Source of the DNA: Cryptomeria japonica | Lineage: Eukaryota > Streptophyta > Pinopsida > Cupressales > Cupressaceae | Length of the DNA stretch: 60,000 nt | Direction: 5' to 3' | NCBI RefSeq assembly: GCF_030272615.1 | Contig: NC_081406.1 | Span: 216,700,997 to 216,760,996, forward strand | Shown here: in pieces, positions 44,241 through 56,321 of the stretch | Position numbering within the stretch: position 1 is the first letter of the stretch | How the letters are laid out: each line of letters opens with the position of its first letter | Position numbers and translations under genes: made by a program | The notes under the pieces: generated by a model | Told to the model about the DNA's origin: nothing | Seen by the model: only the letters and a program-made list of their open reading frames with translations | Databases searched by the model: none

Positions 44241-45176
44241 TGTTGGCAATTGACACTCATTGGATTCATTTTTTTGTCATTGATGGAAATAAGATTAGAT
44301 ACAAGGAAACAAGACTTGATGGAAGTCATAAACCAGCACTAGGAGGTAGATACTGACATTGGAAGCATTCAGGGCTACACCGACACTGGCACCGGCACCC
44401 GACATCAGTACTTCAAGAAAGCCGACATCAAGAAAGATTTATTTTAGTAAATCATTTTGTAATTATTTTAGAGGCCAACATTTAATATGCCTTGTAAATG
44501 CATTGTAAGCCGACATAAGGTAAATCATATATAATAGGTATATAAGTCAGTTTGTTAGGTCAATATAAAAATAGTAGTGATGATGGTATTATTATGATGT
44601 AGAGATAAACATATAGCATAATTGTAAGATGCGAAATATATGTATGGAGATCATTTTTGTATGCAAATATTGTATCATGAAATGATCTATAGATAGCTAG
44701 GAAAGAACTCTTGGAGGAGAAGTAATACCATTAATATTTCAAGATTGTGATCTGTTACAGAGAAGAACCAGAACCAGAACTCTATTTGGCATAGCAAATG
44801 CATTCTTGAGTTTATTTTTAGTAATTTACTTTAGCAGAAAGATTGTAGTCAGTGAGGCTCTTTAGTGATAAGTAGTATGCTATAGGCAGTATGCCTTCCT
44901 GCAAGTGCAGGCCCCTGTTTATGTAATATCTTTTTATATGGCCCGTGAACTGATATTGTGGGTCATAAATCCCACCGTGGGTTTTCCTCATTGAGGTTTT
45001 CCACGTATAATTCTATGTGTTATGGTATTCATTTATCTGGATGATTTATTTTCTTCTTGTTATATGCTTATTTGTTTACTGGTACATACATGCATGGTTT
45101 AGAAAGTTGAAAACTATACATTCTGGTAGAACACTGATTCACCCCCCCCTCATCTCAGTGTTCTTAGATCCAAACA
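44241..45176 (+). mobile_element. E2 3' LTR
   Basis: 936 bp, TGTTGGCAATTGACAC ... GATCCAAACA, followed by TSD ACCAA at 45177-45181. Confidence 0.92.
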
Positions 45177-45181
45177 ACCAA

Positions 45182-46231
45182 TACCTAGTTAGGTTCTCAA
45201 GTTGTCAAATTAAGTTTCTAAATCATGAAACTTGACTCATATCATTTAGCACACTTTGTCGTAGAAGTGAATCAAGCTAAACTTCTACTTGACAAGTAAA
45301 CTTGATTTTTCAAAACGAAGTATGCATATCCAACATCAACATCAACATTGATCATTTGTGTATGACCACTCCCCATATTTTGAGAAGAAGAAGTCTTCAT
45401 CAAAATACTAAGTTGAAGAAGAGACAACCTAGTTCTAAGTCACTTATCAAGAGGATTAAATTTCTCTATATCAACCGTCAACCCTTTAAATCACATCGCA
45501 CATTCTTGTGTCATATGTGGTTGTATATCCAAAGAAAAACTAACAAATTTGATAAATAACCTTTGAGAAGTAGGGCTTACATTCAAAAAGAAGCATTCAA
45601 TGAATGCCTTAATAGGGGAGGAAGGATTAATCCCACATTGTTTCCAAAGTTTCTTATCACTTACAATGAATCTCGACCGAAGCCACCAACTCCACCAAGA
45701 ACCCCAATAGAAGAAGAAGAATTCACTACTGTAGAGATATATTAATGCCCGTTGTCACTCGATCTTAGAGAAACAAAAAGAAGGAATCACAACTAGAATC
45801 AAGCATGAGTCGTAGATTGTCCAATCCTTTTGATGAATATGCAAATATGGGAGAAACATAGATCACTGAAGAGATTCTCCAAGAATGTCAAGATAATGTG
45901 GCTTTCTGAAAAATTGTAGAAAGACTTATAGAAGCAGATAAACAAAAATATCTACTCATGCTAACTAGTAAAGGAGTCAATATTCCTAAGGATTTTGACA
46001 AAGAAAACTTAAGGAATACAGATGAGAGAATTTAAGAACAAGGGGGAGAAACTATGCTTATCAAGAACAAATGAGAGAAGATGAAGCACATGATCAAGAA
46101 AACATATGCAACCGAGATCACACCCATGAACAAGATAAAACTCATGAACAAGACAATACCCGCAATTAGGACAATCTTAATGAACGAGGGGAAATTCCCC
46201 ACTGAAGGACAAATGCACCCCTATTTGTTCT
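45182..46231 (+). pseudogene. Element H upstream ORF and start of a gag-like ORF
   Basis: H resumes here. Frame 45362-45745 is open apart from one stop near 45557 and ends with a Pro-rich PTPPRTPIEEEEF segment. A second ORF starts at ATG 45745 (MPVVTRS) and runs with stops through SRRLSNPFDEYANMG, like the N-terminus of a Gypsy gag. A small ORF before gag is known in Tat/Ogre-type Gypsy elements, which would fit the Tat-like LTR and primer-binding site at 14.2 kb. I recognise no domain in the first ORF. The E3 LTR cuts the sequence at 46232. Confidence 0.4.
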
Positions 46232-47160
46232 TGTTGGAATTCAAGAACACTAAGAGGGGGGGGTGAATCAGTGTTCTACTAGAATGATCAATTTTAAGCT
46301 TATTAAAACATGCATTCACAAACCGGTATACCGGTACATATAAGATTGAAAAAGTAAAGCAACCACTAAGACAAAAACATAAATGAATACCATAACACAG
46401 AAAATTATAAGTGGAAAACCTCAAAGAGGAAAAACCACGGTGGGATTTGTGACCCACAATATCAATCCACTAGCCATATGAAGAGATATTCTAAAATATA
46501 GGGGCCTACACTTGCAGGAAGGCTTACAACCTAAAGCACACTACTCAATCACAAAAAGAGCCTCACTAACTACATACAGACCCAGACTACAATCTGGAGA
46601 AATGATTGAACTACAATGATAGCATCTTCTATGCCTGAATACAGTTCCAGTTAAGCTCTATCTGTTCCGATCTGAAACCCTAAACCCTTACTGGAATAAC
46701 CCCACATAAATGTCCTCATATAATTGATCTCTCTCATATATCTCACATATCCTTCATTATTTCCTTACTTGTACATTATTACAAAATGATCTAACAAACT
46801 GACCTATATACCCTTTACAAATCATCATGCCTTATGTTGGCTTACAAAGATAATTACAATATGAATATACATGTCAGCTAGATAACATAAATATATGAAT
46901 ATCAAAATCAATTGCCAACTCCAAATTTACAAAATGATGTCAACCTCCAATACCAATAACTTGAAGATAAACCATGTCGGCCTGCATTGCCGACAACGAA
47001 AGAAATCCATCCAACCTGCTGGTATCAGTTCTGATGCCAGTGAAGTGTCTATCGGTACACTACTAAACCAAAATATGAAGCTGGAACATGTTGCCATGTT
47101 GCCATGTTTCCATCAATGAAAACATATTGAAACCAACCAATTGAGTGTCAATTTCCAACA
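46232..47160 (-). mobile_element. E3 3' LTR
   Basis: Minus strand TGTTGGAAATTGACAC ... TTGAATTCCAACA. Matches the E1 and E2 LTRs over its length with many changes. Purine blocks on the minus strand at 47161-47175 and about 47325-47340 correspond to the E-family polypurine tracts. Confidence 0.85.
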
Positions 47161-47402
47161 ATCTCCTCCTTCGGCATTGATGGCAACACTCATGTGAAAA
47201 ATGATAATTGTTTCCATTTGTTGGTTTCATCCCGAGCCTGCTTCTCTTGAGCTAAATATCCATCTGAACAAAATAATCCATACCTCCAAATCTTTTGAAT
47301 ATTTTCCTATATACCTCCCCCTTTGACATAAATGCCAAAAATACCAAAGTCAAAACCTGAGACAAAGAATGAAAGACTGTAGAATGAATGTCCCAAAATA
47401 CC

Positions 47403-47848
47403 TTAACGAAGATGAATATACTTGAAAATTTCTGGATAGGCCTTCTCCAAAAGCTCTATATAAGTATCCCAACCGGATTTGAAAGTGCCAAAAATAGATA
47501 CAAGTCCATTTAGCATATGGGCATATGACTCTTTCTCATTTAGCTCTACCGCTATGGGCTTATGAACCATATCTATACACTCCTTATGTACACTTAAAGA
47601 ATCCAACCTAGGACTCACCAATCCTCTAAGACTTCTGGCTCTCCTTATGATTTTATCCTTTTCCCTCTTAAGAGATAAAACTTGGGCTTCCAATATCAAA
47701 ATCTAACAATCAATAGATGTAGTCAATGAATGTGAACCATCAAAAGAATTGACTATACCTATAAATCTCCTCTTGAATATCCTTAATCCTTTTATCTATC
47801 TCAACAATAAGCAAACCCATGTTACAAAATACTCTATAAATATTAGTA
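47403..47848 (-). pseudogene. E3 ORF2 C-terminal fragment
   Basis: The open stretch 47699-47403 encodes SLKREKDKIIRRARSLRG, VSPRLDSL and TFKSGWDTYIELLEKAYPE, matching the C-terminus of E2 ORF2. Upstream, stop-rich homologous text runs to about 47848. Confidence 0.75.
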
Positions 47849-47852
47849 CACT

Positions 47853-48768
47853 ACCTATTGGCATTGTCTTGTCATTGATGGCAATCGGTATAGGACGTTA
47901 CTAGTATCACTAACATTGATGTCAAATAAGTGAACAAGAGACTGTTGACATCAGAGTGTGATGTCAACCGGAATAGAAGATGGATCGGTATGGGAGAAGA
48001 AATGGTGTGATGTCATTAGTGACAACCTGGTGATCATCTTCATGTAGAAGGAAGAACCAACATGTACCAGTATACTAAAGGTATAGTAAACTAACCACTC
48101 CACTAAAAAAAAAAGGTTCTTAATATGGTGGTGCATACAACCGGAATGAAGAGACTACATAATGGACATTGATTTTGCTGAAGTGGTGGAATGCTATTTG
48201 GATCACATCAACACCAGAGGTGAAGTTTGAGAAGGCCACCAGATTGCTAGTGTAAGGATAACTAGCAAGACTCCCACCAGATGCAGAAGCTTTCATGGGC
48301 TAGGTGATAGGTTGACAAAGTATGTTTCCTCTGTGTGTAGGATGACATATGGAAAACCACCGGGACATATGTCATGTTGAATGTGTATCCTCCCCTCAGT
48401 AAAGTCACAATTGTACTGATAGAGTGTTTTCCTAAGACATGCAGGTGATTGAATGCAGAGACCGAATGTAAAAGTGGAAGATGAGGAAGCCTCCAGAGCA
48501 TGAGACTAGAAAGGCACACCAGATAAGCAAGTGAAAACAAGGTGTGCTACTAGGACAATGAAGGAAGAATGAGGAGTTGAGATAGATTATTTTTCATCTT
48601 GACAAAGCAGTTGAGAGGAGAACAAGTTTGATGAAGAAGGATGCTAGTGAGTCTACAGGAATATACATGGTGATACTGGGATGCTGAAGGAAGGTTGATG
48701 AAGAATAGTTGGAGTGTGATGACTTGGTGTCATCAATATATCTCACTGGCAAGAAGGAAAGTATGTTG
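47853..48768 (+). mobile_element. LTR-like fragment of another Copia family
   Basis: Begins TATTGGCATTGTCTTGTC, like TGTTGG-type LTR starts in this window, and contains ATTGATGTCAA-like phrases, but no partner copy or terminus is present. It is cut at 48768 by Copia C. No gene; the ORFs on either strand look random. Confidence 0.4.
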
Positions 48769-49627
48769 TGTTGGTATTTTTGATATGTTGATATAGTTTT
48801 GTCATTGATGTCAACACATATCAACTCTGGCAATGTTCACCACCAAGCAAGTGACTTATGCACAATCACCGGTATCTTGTTCACCGACAGGATATATTGT
48901 TCACCGGCACTTGGAATGACATGGAAAATACTTGGTTATGTCATGACATCATTTGGACACTTTGAATCAGATATTGCATTGGTTATTGTTTTACTTGTAA
49001 ATTGTTTTTATTGTAATATCTTTTGTAAAGCCGACCTATACATTTTGGTCCTAGGCTTCGGTATATATGTAAGATCTTATTTGTAAGATCAACATGCGAT
49101 TGGGAAAAAGATTTGTAATAAGGTATATGCGAGAATAAGAAGAGCTATACACGTAAATATCATTTGAAGGTAGAAAGAAGGTTTTGTGAAGACATATCAG
49201 AACTGAACCGGTACTGAATCCAGCATATGAAGATGCTATTTTGAGTAGTACATCATTATTGGATTTAACCATCCAATTGTAGTCAATGTGACTCCTAGTT
49301 GTGTTTGAGCAGTGAGCTTTAGACGCTTGGCCTTTTTGCATGTGCAGACCCCCTATTGTATACACATACTATCTGCAGTAGTATCATTTGATTGTGGGTA
49401 ATGTGTCCCACCATGGTTTTTCCTACTGGTGTTATGTGTTGTGGATTTTATTGTCTTTTTGTTTCATGCATTAATCTTTACCAATACTGCAATTAACTGA
49501 TAAACTATCTACCGACATTAACTTTGGTTTACCGATATTAAGCATTAAGTTTGGTTAAGTTGTTTTTGGTTTGAATTTATTAGACAACTGATTCACCCCC
49601 CCTCTTAGTTGTCTCTGGGACCTAACA
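48769..49627 (+). mobile_element. Copia C 5' LTR
   Basis: 859 bp, TGTTGGTATTTTTG ... GGGACCTAACA, followed by a Met-tRNA-type primer-binding site. Its right part matches the relic at 1508-2159. Confidence 0.88.
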
Positions 49628-49628
49628 A

Positions 49629-49641
49629 TTGGTAGCGAAGC
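49629..49641 (+). promoter_or_regulatory. Copia C primer-binding site (decayed)
   Basis: TTGGTAGCGAAGC against canonical TTGGTATCAGAGC; recognisable but with several changes. Confidence 0.7.
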
Positions 49642-49684
49642 CTAGTCCTCTTTTTGTAGAAGTTTAACAACTTGAGGAGATCCA

Positions 49685-52600
49685 ATGTCTTCTAACTATT
49701 TTAGGAAGGACAGTCCTAAACTTGATGGAACCAACTATGGAATATGGAAGATCAGGATGCAGATACATCTGAATTGCATTGGAAAGCATATCTAGGAAGT
49801 TACAAAGAATGGCTATACTACTCCTACTCCCAGTTAGCCTAATCCACAAACCTTAGGAAAAGATGAAGATAATGATTGCAAAGCAAGGGAAGCACTTTTG
49901 AGCGCATTATCAGATCAACAAATCATGGGATTATCAAATAGATCTACTACTAAAGCTATTTGGGACCATTTGGAAACATTGAATGAAGGAGATTCCATAG
50001 TCAAAATTGCAAAACTTGAAAGCTTCCGGGTCAGGTATGAAAATATAAAAATGGAAGAAGATGAAAGAATTTCTTCTTTTATGGAAAGAGTAAATGAAAT
50101 TGTTTTGGGTATTAAATGTTGTGGAGGATCCTTAAGTGAAGATGAAATTGTTTCAAAAGTTTTAAGAGGATTACCACTGGCATACAAAATAAAATTCATT
50201 GCTATAAATGAGTTAAGAACAATGCCTAATACATCAGTAACTAGAGATACATTGATTGGAAAACTTTCAGCTTTTGAAATTGAGGAATTTGGTCTAGTTG
50301 CTAATATAAAGATAGATTTAGCTTTTAAGGAATCAACATCATCTGCATCATCATTTGACAAGTCTGATTGGAAAGCCTTTTATGCAAGGGAACTTGAAGA
50401 AAGCAGGAGAGAAAATGAAGAACTTGAAGCACTATTTGCAAGAAAAATGCCTAAAGGTCTTATCAGAAGTAAATATGAAGGTAAAGCACCCTTTAAATAT
50501 TTTAAGTGTAATAAGATTGGTCATATGGCTTCAAGATGCCCTAATAGACATGAAAGATTGAAAGAAGAAGCTAGAAGAACATACAAGCCTAACCTTGAAT
50601 ATCAGAGATACAGATTTAAGAAGAATAAAGACAAGTCTTGTTATCTTGCTGATGAAGGAGTCATTGATGATTCTAATGAGGATCCGACAGATAATGGATG
50701 GGTCTTTGTTGCTATAACAGAAGATCAACTGACACCTACTCTTCAACTAGTAGAGTAGGCCTTGGCAGCTAAAATTGAAGTTAAGGATGAATGGATCATT
50801 GATTCAAGATGTTCACATCATATGACTAGTGACAAAAGTAAATTCTTAACTTTTCAGGAATATAATGGAGGTCTAGTAAGAATTGGAGATGATAAAGCTT
50901 GTTTGATCAAAGGAAAAGGTACTATATCTCTTGATGGTAAGCATAATACTGACAATGTTTACTATGTTGAAGGTTTAAAGCATAATCTTTTGAGTGTTGG
51001 TCAATTAGTTGAAAAAGGATTTCAGTTACAATTCAAGAATGGGAAATGCAAAATTATGAACAAAACTGGTTTGGAAATTGCAACAGGTAATCAAAATAGA
51101 GGTAATATCTTGCATTTGAATAACAATAAAAAGACATGATTGATTGCACATATTGATGAAAGTTGGCTATGGCATAAGAGACTCTGTCATGTAAATTTTG
51201 ATTGCATTGTGAAAATCAATACAACTAAAGCAGTTAGAGACTTACCTAAGATTGTTAAAACTCATAATCCAATATTGAAGGAATGACAATTTGGAAAACA
51301 AGTTAGAGCATCTTTTAAAAGTATTTGAGAAAAATCCAATAATTCTCTTGACTTAATTCATACTGATTTATGTGGTCTAGCTAGAACTAAAAGCTTACAA
51401 GGTGATAGATATTTCATGCTAATCATTCATGACTATTCTAGAATGTGTTGCATTACTTTTCTCAAAGAAAAATGAGAAGCACTTGGGAAATTCAAGCTAT
51501 TCAAGGCAATGGTAGAGAATGAAACCAGTAATAAAATCAAATGTCTAAGATCAGATCAAGGAGGTGAATTTACATCTAAGGAATTTAATACATTCTGTGA
51601 AGTAAATGGAATTAGAAGACAACTATCAGCACCTCAGACACCCTTACAGAATGGAGTTGTAGAAAGGAAAAATAGAACTATCTTGGATGCAACTAGAAGT
51701 ATGTTATTAGAAGCAAATCTACCACATGTATATTGGAGAGAGGCAGTAAGCACAACAGTCTACACATTCAAAAAGGTTCACATCAAATGTGAAACTGGTA
51801 AGACCCCTCATGAACTATGGTTTGGTATTACTCCTACTCTTAAACATTTCAAAATATTTGAAAGTAAATACTATATTAGAAGAGATGAGTATATTGACAA
51901 ATTTGATCCTAGAAGTGATGAAGGAATATTTCTTGGTTATTCATCTAAGAGAAAGGCATATAGATGTTTTAACAAGAGATTGCACAAAATTGTTGAAAGT
52001 ACAAATGTGAAAATTGATGAACAGTTTAGAGGAACTTCAAGGTATATAGACTTTGAACTGGCAACAGAGATACTGACAAATGAACCTACATTGAACACAC
52101 CGGTCCAGAATGAAGATTCAGTTACACCGATATCATCTGAAAATTCCACTGTAACTGAAAAATAATAGCAAACAAAGACACCCAGTATGTAAGATTGAAC
52201 CACTCTGAAGATCAGATAATTGGGAACAAATATCAAGGAGTTATGACAAGAGGAAGACTGGCAAATGAAGAGATGTTTTATTTCTCAAACTGAACTAGCA
52301 TCAATTAATGAGGCATGTGAAGATAAACACTGGGTTAAAGCTATGAAAGAAGAATTAGAATAAATTGAAAAGAATAACATATGGACATTAGTTCCCCAAC
52401 CTAAAGACAAAAATATAATTGGAACAAAATGGGTATTTAGAAACAAACTTAATGAAGATGTTAAGGTAATCAGAAATAAAGAAAGACTAGTGTGTAAGGG
52501 ATATTCATAGAAAGAAGGAATTGATTACAATGAAACCTTTACACCGGTAGATAGAATTGAGGCAGTCAGATTATTCTTGGCTTTTGTAGCACATAGAATT

Positions 52601-52690
52601 ACAAAGTATATCAAATGGATATTAAATGTGCATTTTTGAATGAAGATCTTGAAGAAGAAGTTTATATTGAGCAACCTGATGGATTTTATT
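49685..52690 (+). pseudogene. Copia C gag-pol, truncated within reverse transcriptase
   Basis: ATG 49685 opens a gag of UBN2 type (SPKLDGTNYGIWKIRM), with the long open part at 49898-50758. The zinc knuckle YFKCNKIGHMASRC has its first Cys replaced by Tyr. The protease motif is DSRCSHHMTS (Gly of DSG lost). Integrase keeps HTDLCG, SDQGGEF and NGVVERKNRT. Gag, protease and integrase pieces share one frame with nonsense codons only. Reverse transcriptase starts (GTKWVFRNKLN), then text stops after EQPDGF near 52690, where unrelated LTR sequence begins. No 3' LTR follows. It is related to Copia A but a different family. Confidence 0.9.
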
Positions 52691-52691
52691 T

Positions 52692-53307
52692 GAAATTCCC
52701 TAGTCTCCCTTAAACATGCCTCAATTTGAAATGGGGCAAGTTCTTTGTGTCTCTGATGACATTTGGTCCTTGAGGCTATACTTTACCATTGAAGGTTGAC
52801 CTAGTCGTTTATTCACCTAGAGAACCCTATATAAAGGCATCCTATCAATTCAACTTGGATATACATGACAAACCTAGCATTCGTGCATCTATGAAGCATA
52901 CATCATAAATTATTTTCAAAGATTCAAGGCTGAATTTCATCCTTCAAGCATTAGGGAGCAAATTTACATCAATATTCATGCAAGAATGTGTGTGTGATTA
53001 GGGTTTTTCATGTTTGTGTTTGTCATGCCATTACATTAAACATTTAAGATTACGTTCAAAGATCATTTCATCATAATAAAAAATTGTAGATCTAAGGTAT
53101 ATCTCCTTAGCATTTATTTCAATATTTGCATTATTTCATTCAAGGTTAATTCCAAAACTGGGGTTTGACTTAAGGGCGAAAACCCATCCACAACCCTATT
53201 TACTTTCTCTATGTGTGTGGGAACAAGCTCAAAAGCTATACTTGATAATTCTGACAGATTTGATAGTGATGAAAAAGTTCAACTTTTGATGGTGAAAAAT
53301 TTAGAGG
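52692..53307 (+). mobile_element. Diverged G-related LTR fragment (left part)
   Basis: Shares with G LTRs a TATA-like CCTATATAAAGG (about 52828), GGTTAATTCCAAAACTGGGG, the GGGGTTTG hairpin (53160 onward) and CTATGTGTGTGGG. Its left end is fused to the cut Copia C. At 53307 it is interrupted by insert X; homologous text reappears from 59376. Confidence 0.6.
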
Positions 53308-53619
53308 TGTAATGCCCACCCAAATACCCTAGAGAAACTAACCATCTATTATGAAAATAGAGAAATTTTTTTTAAAAACATCTACTAATGTGACATATAC
53401 AACTAACTACTCATATGTATTTATCATCCATTAACAAGATATACATTTTTCATCAGGAATATATACATAAAAACACTATATGCAAGTAGAAATAAACACA
53501 ACTCTATAATAAATCTTAACGTTATTACTTACCACCTCATCAAGATCATATCCATATAAGCATAGCATCATATTTACTACCATGATCCAATGGGTAATTG
53601 TATCGATTTGTGTTGCACT

Positions 53620-53880
53620 TTACGCTAACAGTACCTGTTCCGACCAAAATGCTTCTAGCCAGAGCCCTTCTGGTCGGACTGACTTGGCGGCCATGTAGCA
53701 CTCAAGTGGCAATGAATTTCTGGTCAGAAACGTTCCGGCTGGAATGCTTCTAGCTGGAACATTTTTCATCCTTTTAGTATGTTGCACTATAGAAATTTGG
53801 AAATGTTTTGAATAGTTCCTTCCGGAACCCTTCCGACCAGAACGGTTCTGACTGAAATTGTCTGTGGAATGCCAAGTGGT
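53620..53880. repeat. Cluster of palindromic TTCYGRCYRGAA-like words
   Basis: About nine variants (TTCCGACCAAAA, TTCTGGTCGGAC, TTCTGGTCAGAA, TTCCGGCTGGAA, TTCTAGCTGGAA, TTCCGACCAGAA and others) in 260 bp. Several are imperfect palindromes and CG-containing in an otherwise CG-poor stretch. The minus-strand ORF across it is a by-product. Confidence 0.6.
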
Positions 53881-53886
53881 AGCCAC

Positions 53887-56321
53887 ATCAACAAAAATGA
53901 TGATTTTCTGAAACTTGTCACTTCTGCAATAAAATTCAATAGGTAAATTAAACTTATTAAAAAATATAAAAAATACCCTTTTGTAGAGATCGAAGTCACA
54001 ATTCTACTCATATAATTTTTATAATGTTTTGATTACATTTAATATATAAAAAATTAAAAATACTAGGACTAGGTATTCTTTTGTTCTATAATAGGCTGGT
54101 TTGAAAAACAAAACAAAATATCGAATCACTTCAAAAAAAATTGAAAAAATATGGTTCACTAGAAGAGAGAGTCTTCTCCAAAAGGGTATTTTTATTTTTT
54201 TTATTAGAATAAATTGAATAGACAAATTGTGGTGGGAGACAAAAACCATCAAATTCTGGCATATTCGACTTCCAAATGCTATAACAAAGAAAATATACAT
54301 AAAACATTATTATTTTTTTCATGAACTATATATATATGTCATCTATAATGGATATCAAAATCAGAATAAAATAAGTTGATTTACATTTTCTTTTGTTGTG
54401 GGAACTTAACCCCCTGATTTTCAGCATTTTTTAGCAGCAAAAAAATGGACTTTAAAGCTAAAAATACCATATAAATTATTGACAAAAAAATTTCAAAAAA
54501 TAGTAGACTTAAAACTTAACAAATTTTACACATTTCATCAGTTTACATCAACTTCAAATTCAAAATGCAAATGACACTTTTAGGGCGACAAAATCGAACA
54601 ATTATTGTTGTGTTAACCTTTTCCTTTGTAAAAGTGTGACACGGGTTTATACTTTTACCCCAATGCATTATAGCTAAACTAACCTTGCTCTTTTCATGCA
54701 TACATAAAATACCTCACTATTCTATCTATCATGAAGAGGTCCATTAATAATGCAAATCCCATTAAAACCCTAAGATTCATTTTAAAACACTAATTCCAAA
54801 TTTTCCTAATCCCAATCACTTATTCAACATCCTAGCATCATTATTCTATTTCCAATACTAATTACCACATTACTAATCGATTTCCTTAATCATCATAGAC
54901 ATTTAAATAACACTAAATACATATCTATAGAACCAATTCCATTAATGAGCATTATCCAAGATACAAGCAAAATACATCAATATATTCACCTAACATATCA
55001 TCTACCATTCCATTTACATCAAGGAGCATATCTCTCAACCACAATATAATTATCTCCTAAATTCTAGAAGTACATATGTCATATGAATCATATACATCAA
55101 TCTAATACAAATGTCCATCCATAGCTGAAGAGATACGATATACACATCCATGCAAGAGCATCCAACGAAGAATATGCCAATGGAAGAAGGCATCAAACCA
55201 CTCAACCATGTGGAACCAAAGGAATCACCCTCGTGCTAGGAGATGACACAAGATCCCACACACACTTTATATCTAGGATGACACGTAACAACCAAAGGAT
55301 AACACTCCACACATCATGTAGCTAAATCAAAGCTCAATATAAACATAAGACCTCTAGAGGCTAGTCAACAAATCAAGACTCAAGGTGCTAGGACTTACAT
55401 GTAGGGAAAGAGTGTCATCACATATAATCATAATGGGAACTTGGGAACCCATCCTGACATCCATAATGCCCATGCGGAGCCATCTCAACCTTAAATGAGT
55501 AAGAGAGATTAGCTTACCTGGATCACCAAGGTCTTCCCAATCCTATCCTGGATACCACCCCTAGGCAAGGAATTGGGACCACCATAGCCATTTCTTATCT
55601 TGTTATGTTGAATTACTACTACCCAACCCTCCTAGAATCAATTAATTTTAATTATCATGCTTACAAGATAATCTGCCAACAAGATATCATGGCAGTCTAG
55701 ACCCCAAGTAACCTGGCTATCTACTCCCCACAACCCCAATCACTCACTTGAAAGGCCAATCCTCCTAGCATGCACCTAGACCTTAGGGTAAAATCATGCA
55801 TACCACATAAACAAGGGCTCTCAATGCAATATAACTCGATAAACAAGGTTATAACTAGAAGATATACTCATGAGCATGAACAACATATGCCACTATCACA
55901 ACCCTACATAGGCAACCAAGAATCATTAAACATCAAGAATCTTATTATAAAAAACATTCAATATGAGCCCAAAGAATAAACACAAGGCATTTCTCATCTT
56001 GCTCAATCCAACAATGGAATAAATCATCTCAAATCAATAAATCATTCCTAGAACAACATCAAGAAACTCAAAAAACCTAAAATGTGAGATTGCCAAGTCA
56101 AATAATACCCAAGAGCCTCATAGAAAATATATAAACATGAGCAAGGCATCACTCATCTTGCTTAAACCAAAGAAATGCATGTAATCAATTCTAATCAAAT
56201 AATTAGTTTTGGAACAACTCAGGAACTCAAAAAGAAAGCCAAAATGATAGCCTCTAGATTGACAAAAAATCTGAAAACAAAAATCATAAAAATACTTAAA
56301 AAGGCCAAAATAATAGTATAG
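53887..56321. other. AT-rich non-coding stretch in insert X
   Basis: No domain-bearing ORF, LTR end or RNA gene seen. The ORFs here are short and low in complexity. Confidence 0.5.

Larger units (their letters stand above)
24533..45176 (+). mobile_element. E2: non-autonomous Sirevirus-like element with two nested Copia insertions
   Basis: LTRs 24533-25451 and 44241-45176 are bounded by an exact TSD ACCAA (24528-24532, 45177-45181). It has a Met-tRNA primer-binding site (25453-25465), ORF1 (coiled coil plus CCHC knuckles), ORF2 (unknown) and three polypurine tracts. Without Copia A (25830-33422) and Copia B (36911-43179) the element is about 6.8 kb. It has no protease, integrase, reverse transcriptase or RNase H of its own. 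Both inserts landed inside its ORFs, with exact TSDs. Confidence 0.92.
46232..47852 (-). mobile_element. E3: truncated E-family element
   Basis: 3' LTR at 46232-47160 (929 bp), then polypurine blocks and the C-terminus of ORF2. Everything upstream on the minus strand is missing, the break being near 47852, where a different LTR-like sequence starts. It is the third E copy in the window, in the opposite orientation to E2. Confidence 0.8.

Noticed and set aside
48769-49627. Possible TSD TGTTG left of Copia C
   Set aside because: No 3' LTR is present, so there is no right-hand partner to compare.
49915-50361. 148-codon minus-strand ORF
   Set aside because: It is antisense to the gag of Copia C; the plus-strand frame has clear gag similarity.
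53620-53886. 88-codon minus-strand ORF with Arg/Ser-rich sequence
   Set aside because: Explained by the repeated palindromic word; no domain seen.
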